A program made the position numbers and the translations under genes. The notes beneath the pieces were generated by a model. That model had not been told where the DNA came from and did no database searches. It worked only from the letters and a program-made list of their open reading frames with translations. This document shows, in pieces, positions 60,040-64,000 of a stretch of 64,000 nucleotides of DNA (within the stretch, counting starts at the first letter, position 1; each line of letters starts with the position of its first letter). This DNA comes from Fragum whitleyi (Eukaryota; Mollusca; Bivalvia; Cardiida; Cardiidae): the NCBI GenBank assembly GCA_948146395.1, contig OX411558.1:50331122-50395121 (forward strand), read 5' to 3'.

Positions 60040-60290
60040 CAGGCTAGCTCAACGGTAACGAATTTGGCTGCCAATCCTGGGTTGAGAGTTCGAACCATTA
60101 CTTGGCAAGTTTCACCTGGCAAAATTAACAAAAGTCGTTGTGACACGAGTCATTATTCTCCTACCTACGACATTTGATAAGTAGTATTCTTAAGAGGAAT
60201 AAGCAGTTGATGACTAGGATGAAATATTGTGAATCTTCCGCTGGTGTGAGAAACGAAGGAAAATCATGTGATGGTCACCAGCCGCTGCAA
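60040..60290 (+). mobile_element. tRNA-derived SINE-like sequence
   Basis: A tRNA-like head at about 60043-60113: GGCTAGCTCAACGGTAACG (D arm), TTGGCTGCCAATCC (a Gly-GCC-like anticodon arm) and GAGTTCGAACC (box B). The following 170 bp may be the body. No clear acceptor pairing. Confidence 0.5.
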
Positions 60291-60494
60291 TATAACTGTT
60301 ATAGTGTTAAAAATGGCATTTAACCTTATAAAAACAAACAAGTCAATTTCGTAGAGGATTCGTAGAGGATTTTTTTTACTCTATATGTATACAATAAATC
60401 TTCTGTTTTATTTTTTTTTTAATTTCTTGTTTTATAAAATAAACTCTACTACAAGTATAACTACATAATCGGAAACTTTCGGAACAAAAATGTG

Positions 60495-60500
60495 GAGAGC

Positions 60501-60587
<87 letters not shown>

Positions 60588-60650
60588 GAGAGAGGAGAGA
60601 GAGAAATAGAGAGAGATGAAAAGTGAGAGAGAGAGAACAAGAAAGAGAGA
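60495..60650. repeat. (GA)n microsatellite
   Basis: About 155 bp of nearly pure GA with a few interruptions, followed to about 60740 by degenerate ACAG/AGAG repeats. The serine/leucine-rich frames it gives on the minus strand are not genes. Confidence 0.97.
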
Positions 60651-61609
60651 GGACATGCAGACAAACAGACAGACAGAGAGTGAGACAGACAGACAGACAG
60701 AGAGGCGGAAAAAGCAAGATAGACAGAAAAAGAAAAGAGACAGGAAAAGATAAAATCAGACAGATAGAGGAGAAGATTGGTTAGGATATTTTTTTGTATT
60801 TTTTTTTTAAACAAAACGATAGAAGATGACAAATTTCAAACTGAACGATCGATCCCGGATTGTTCCAGAAATCAGCATGGGAAAGAATAATGTTTAATCT
60901 TCCCTTTTACCATAACCCAATACCATATTACAATATTCCAATGCCTTACTGCTATAACATGATCTTTTTCGCAGAAATAGTGTTATTGAAAAAAATCTTT
61001 GCACGTTGTTAATTGAAAAAAGAATAAAATTTGAAGACGGTATTTCCCGACTGCATTTCTAATCAACCTTTGATCGATCCAATCCAATCTTTTGAGCAAT
61101 TTTTTTTTTGTTTTCTCAAATTGTCTTATTTTTAAGGTTTAATATAAAACTTTACAACTAAAGTTCAATACTAGACCTACGTATTGAAAAATTTGTGACG
61201 AAAGCAAGAATTTATGGGGTTTTTTTTTGTGTGTTTTTTTTTTTTTTCGATTTCTGTGTATTCCTGAAGTAACGTATGATTGTTATTTAAATAAGTTTAA
61301 GAAATAGAATCGAATACCATAAAGAAAACAAAGTAACACAACTTTTTCTACTTTAAACTGGCCATTTGTAAGCAATGATAAAGTGAAAGATCAGACAGAC
61401 AATGAAAATGTGTCCAACAATCCGACTGAATAAATTTATGGCTTCTCGGTGCCCATCAGGGTAATTAAAACCGCATACATAACAAAGACGAGACGGTCTA
61501 CTGTTCTCTGACAATTTTAATGGGATATTAACGGACAATCAGAGAGATAGGGTCTTTTTGCTATTATCTCTTAAAAGGGAGTTTTAGTACAGGATATTCT
61601 TGGCATGCA

Positions 61610-61744
61610 AGCGCTCGAATCACAAAAGGGGGCGGATGGAGGGCATTCATCTTTTGACACAGTCCAAATATCGCCTTTATCCTATATATTCTTTGGTCAC
61701 GGTCGCCTTCTGAGTGCGTATAAATTTCAAAGTCCTAGATACGC
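61610..61744. repeat. Family K repeat, copy 4, right part
   Basis: GGCGGATGGAGGGCATTCATC, GTCCAAATATCGCC and TATCCTATATATTCTTTGG match the right half of copy 1. Confidence 0.65.
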
Positions 61745-61850
61745 CTATGGTACTTGTGAGAGAAATACAAGGAATCCAATGTTAGGTGCTCTGCCACCGA
61801 GATATAACTGAAAAGATGTTGAAAGCGGCGTAAACCTCAAATCAATAGAA
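61745..61850 (+). mobile_element. SINE 3' half
   Basis: GAGAGAAATACAAGGAATCC, CCGAGATATAACTGAAAAG and AAAGCGGCGTAAACCTCAAA match the end of the SINE body; the head is missing and a family K piece precedes it. Similar decayed tails lie at 52745-52860 (+) and 50805-50935 (reverse). Confidence 0.6.
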
Positions 61851-61865
61851 TTCATGGAGATGTTT

Positions 61866-61871
61866 AAAAAA
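61866..61871 (-). terminator. Pol III terminator of tRNA-Met
   Basis: TTTTTT on the minus strand shortly after the discriminator base. Confidence 0.7.
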
Positions 61872-61875
61872 TTTA

Positions 61876-61966
61876 TGCCCCGGGTGAGGATCGAACTCAC
61901 GACCTTCAGATTGCTCTGACATGTGTGATTATGAGACTGACGCGCTACCTACTGCGCTACCGAGGC
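61876..61966 (-). tRNA. tRNA-Met(CAT), elongator, with an 18-nt intron
   Basis: On the minus strand: acceptor GCCTCGG pairs fully with CCGGGGC (one T-G wobble), D arm GCGC/GCGC around AGTAGGTA, anticodon loop CTCATAA, T arm GTGAG TTCGATC CTCAC, discriminator A. The D, anticodon and T arms are those of animal elongator tRNA-Met. The anticodon arm is split by 18 extra bases (plus-strand 61912-61929) directly after position 37, the canonical place for a nuclear tRNA intron. Removing them gives a 73-nt cloverleaf. A run of six T starts about 5 bases after the end, a good Pol III terminator. Introns are not usual for tRNA-Met in animals. An insertion that kills the gene is the alternative, but all other parts are intact. 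Confidence 0.88.
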
Positions 61967-62249
61967 ACTTATTAAATATAGCGTCATCAAAATTTTTACA
62001 TTTAGTAAAGAAAATGATACTTAACAAGAATAATTTTATCTTTATTATACACATCAACTAATTCAACAACATCATTTGTACCTCTACAGCCTTTGGTTTA
62101 TGTCCCAAATGGATAAAAGATATTTTTTTGTGAAAAAAAGAAAAAAATGCGATACAGGGGAGGCAACTTTTTAAATTAAAATTCTGATGTAGAAAAGTTG
62201 CGTCCCTTGTTCCCAAAAAATCCGCGAATTAAAAAAAATCAGGGCTGTA

Positions 62250-62400
62250 AGGTTATCACATAACTGTCAAGGATCACTGAATGTCAAGATTTTGATCAAA
62301 AGTGCTGGGGGCCAGGGGCCATTAGGGCCCCCGATGGGTCCAGGTCAAAGCCAAGGCCATGGGCCGGAGGCCCCCGGAAAACCATGGATTTAAGTGATGC
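62250..62400. repeat. GC-rich palindromic stretch
   Basis: GGGGGCCAGGGGCCATTAGG, then GGGCCCCCGATGGG and GGCCGGAGGCCCCCGG stand out in AT-rich surroundings and pair with each other. It looks like a piece of a dispersed repeat. Confidence 0.45.
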
Positions 62401-62546
62401 TAGTGACTTTTTAGGGGCATTTTCTGGGTAAACTTATTCGAAAAATATACATTTTCAAAGTTGAAACAATTCAGTATGACAATGTCATGATACATTCGAT
62501 GGTCATAGACACACAGCACTAACGCATCTTCGGTTATTGAAAAGAA

Positions 62547-63899
62547 GGAAGTGGCTAGCCGTACGGGTCCGTACGGCTAGTCTGGTATGCTAAACGTTCG
62601 GACCCGTACGGCTAGCCAGTCCTCACTGGACAGGCTAGCCGTACGGGAGTTTTTCAACCAATCAGAATACAGAACGGGAATGAATAATAAATGTTATGTT
62701 TCTTTTCGCGTACTTCGATATTGCGTTTTATTCAAGTTTATTTCTCAAGTTATTATTTTTTTTCTAAGCACCAAAGAAGATGACAAGTTATATGCGTATT
62801 AAATATGAAGATCGTAGATGTTATCATCCATTGTGAATTTGCACCTCCTTTAAGTACACTATATAAGATATATACGGGCCGAGTTGACGGGCCAAGTTTT
62901 ACGCAGGCTGAGTTTTATGCGGGCTGAATTTTTGACAGTCCGAGTTGACAGGACACCAAAAATATATATCGTCCTTGATAATTAAATTATTCGCTCGGCA
63001 ATCAAATTGTCTCAATGTCACATTGAACACTGACCCTGAGTCCCTGCATTGAATAATTCTTAAAATACGATCTTCTACAAAACTCTTATTACCGGAGATT
63101 TACAATGTTATTATTTTTTGTGGGAAAAGGTTAGAAAGAAGGAAATTTAAATTTTCATTGTTCTTGGAACATAACAGAAATTTCACATTTAAAATGACTG
63201 TTTGTTTGTAGTTTAAAAACGAAATACGAAACAAGTCAAATAACCAAAATCTTGAAGTCGGAGCAGTGCCTGTATGACTGTGTTAATAAATGGGAAAAGC
63301 TAAACGTCTGAGTATATTTAAGTGTGAATTTCTTTTATTGAGATCTTCAAATAAGGAAATAGAAAGAATGCTTCTCTAGCTTCCTATTACAAGTTCCAAA
63401 CACGTTTGCACATTAGACAAGATTTTCAACCAAAATGACATACCGGTATGTCTTATAAAGAGGTAGAAAATCTGCTATTGGCCTCTAATTAATAAAAATT
63501 TGTTGCAGATTAGGCTTTCAAAACTATGAAATAAACTTTGTTTCATTCCAAAACGGTGTGAAAAACAAACTCGGAAAACATTACATAGTTGATAAGGTCG
63601 ATAATTGCTAAAAACTTAGATAACAGACCATTTTACCACCATAATTATTGTTACAAGCACTTACTAGTGATTTATAATTATTTTTCTTTTTTATAAGCGC
63701 GTAATAAAAGATAAATAATCATTGAATTATAGATAGGTAAACCCAAAGATGGTATATAATCGGAAATCAAATACAGTATTCTGATTGGTTGAAAAACTCC
63801 TGTACGGCTAGCCTATCCAGTGAGGACTGGCTAGCCGTACGGGTCCGTACGTTTAGCCTACCAGACTAGTCGTACGGACCCGTACGGCTAGCCACTTCC
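62547..63899. mobile_element. Foldback DNA element with 124-bp inverted arms
   Basis: Arms at 62547-62670 and 63776-63899 are inverted copies with five mismatches in 124 (96%). Tips read GGAAGTGGCTAGCCGTACGG. Each arm holds further inner palindromes on GCTAGCCGTACGG and CCGTACGGCTAG. The 1.1 kb between has no gene and is AT-rich. No target-site duplication could be fixed with confidence. Confidence 0.88.
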
Positions 63900-64000
63900 T
63901 AAAAAGAACTGGGTTTGTAAAAATTTTGCCGGGTCATTTAATTACTTTTACAACTTGGCACCCCGAACATCAAGTCAAGCAAATCATCTGTTCTGGCTTG

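Noticed and set aside
60376..60832. Serine/leucine-rich open frames on the minus strand
   Set aside because: They are translations of the (GA)n microsatellite in several frames and have no domain character.
1..64000. CRISPR arrays, operons or prokaryotic genes
   Set aside because: No evenly spaced short repeats with unique spacers; genes have introns with GT/AG borders and the repeats are eukaryotic.

Overview
This window looks like a piece of a bivalve mollusc genome. It is AT-rich, genes are split into short exons by long introns, and most of the sequence is non-coding. It is crowded with palindromic MITEs, tRNA-derived SINEs and interspersed repeats of types common in bivalves. The single-exon nicotinic-type receptor and the RING-less B-box/coiled-coil/beta-propeller gene also belong to families known to be expanded in bivalves. 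I cannot name the species.

Layout. 1-498 is the decayed 3' end of a LINE reverse transcriptase. 1542-30134 (+) holds 16 consecutive exons of an LDL-receptor-related protein (LRP). They encode six LDLa repeats, two EGF modules, one six-bladed YWTD propeller, a third EGF module and the start of a second propeller. All splice phases agree from exon to exon. The gene is open at both ends: the signal peptide and start lie upstream, and the rest of propeller 2, the membrane segment and the tail were not found in the 34 kb downstream. Inside the 7.7-kb intron 14, on the opposite strand (22893-24245), lies an intact intronless Cys-loop receptor gene of the nicotinic type. At 43266-44975 (-) is a second intact single-exon gene, a TRIM-like B-box protein with a splice acceptor just before its start codon.

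30135-64000 otherwise consists mostly of transposable elements. These include a 5-kb element with terminal repeats matching a 531-bp MITE elsewhere, with a dead Tc1-type transposase inside it. There are three fairly complete tRNA-headed SINEs, several MITE families shared with the LRP introns, and a 1.35-kb foldback element with 124-bp arms 96% identical (62547-63899). At 61876-61966 (-) there is a well-formed elongator tRNA-Met gene that appears to carry an 18-nt intron.

The protein genes have no evident joint pathway: an endocytic/signalling receptor, a ligand-gated channel and a probable innate-immunity or ubiquitin-related scaffold. The most notable points are the intron-bearing tRNA-Met, the nested opposite-strand receptor gene, the same palindromic MITE placed 12-42 bp after the donor of LDLa exons 2, 4 and 6, a duplicated LDLa exon fragment, and the young foldback element.
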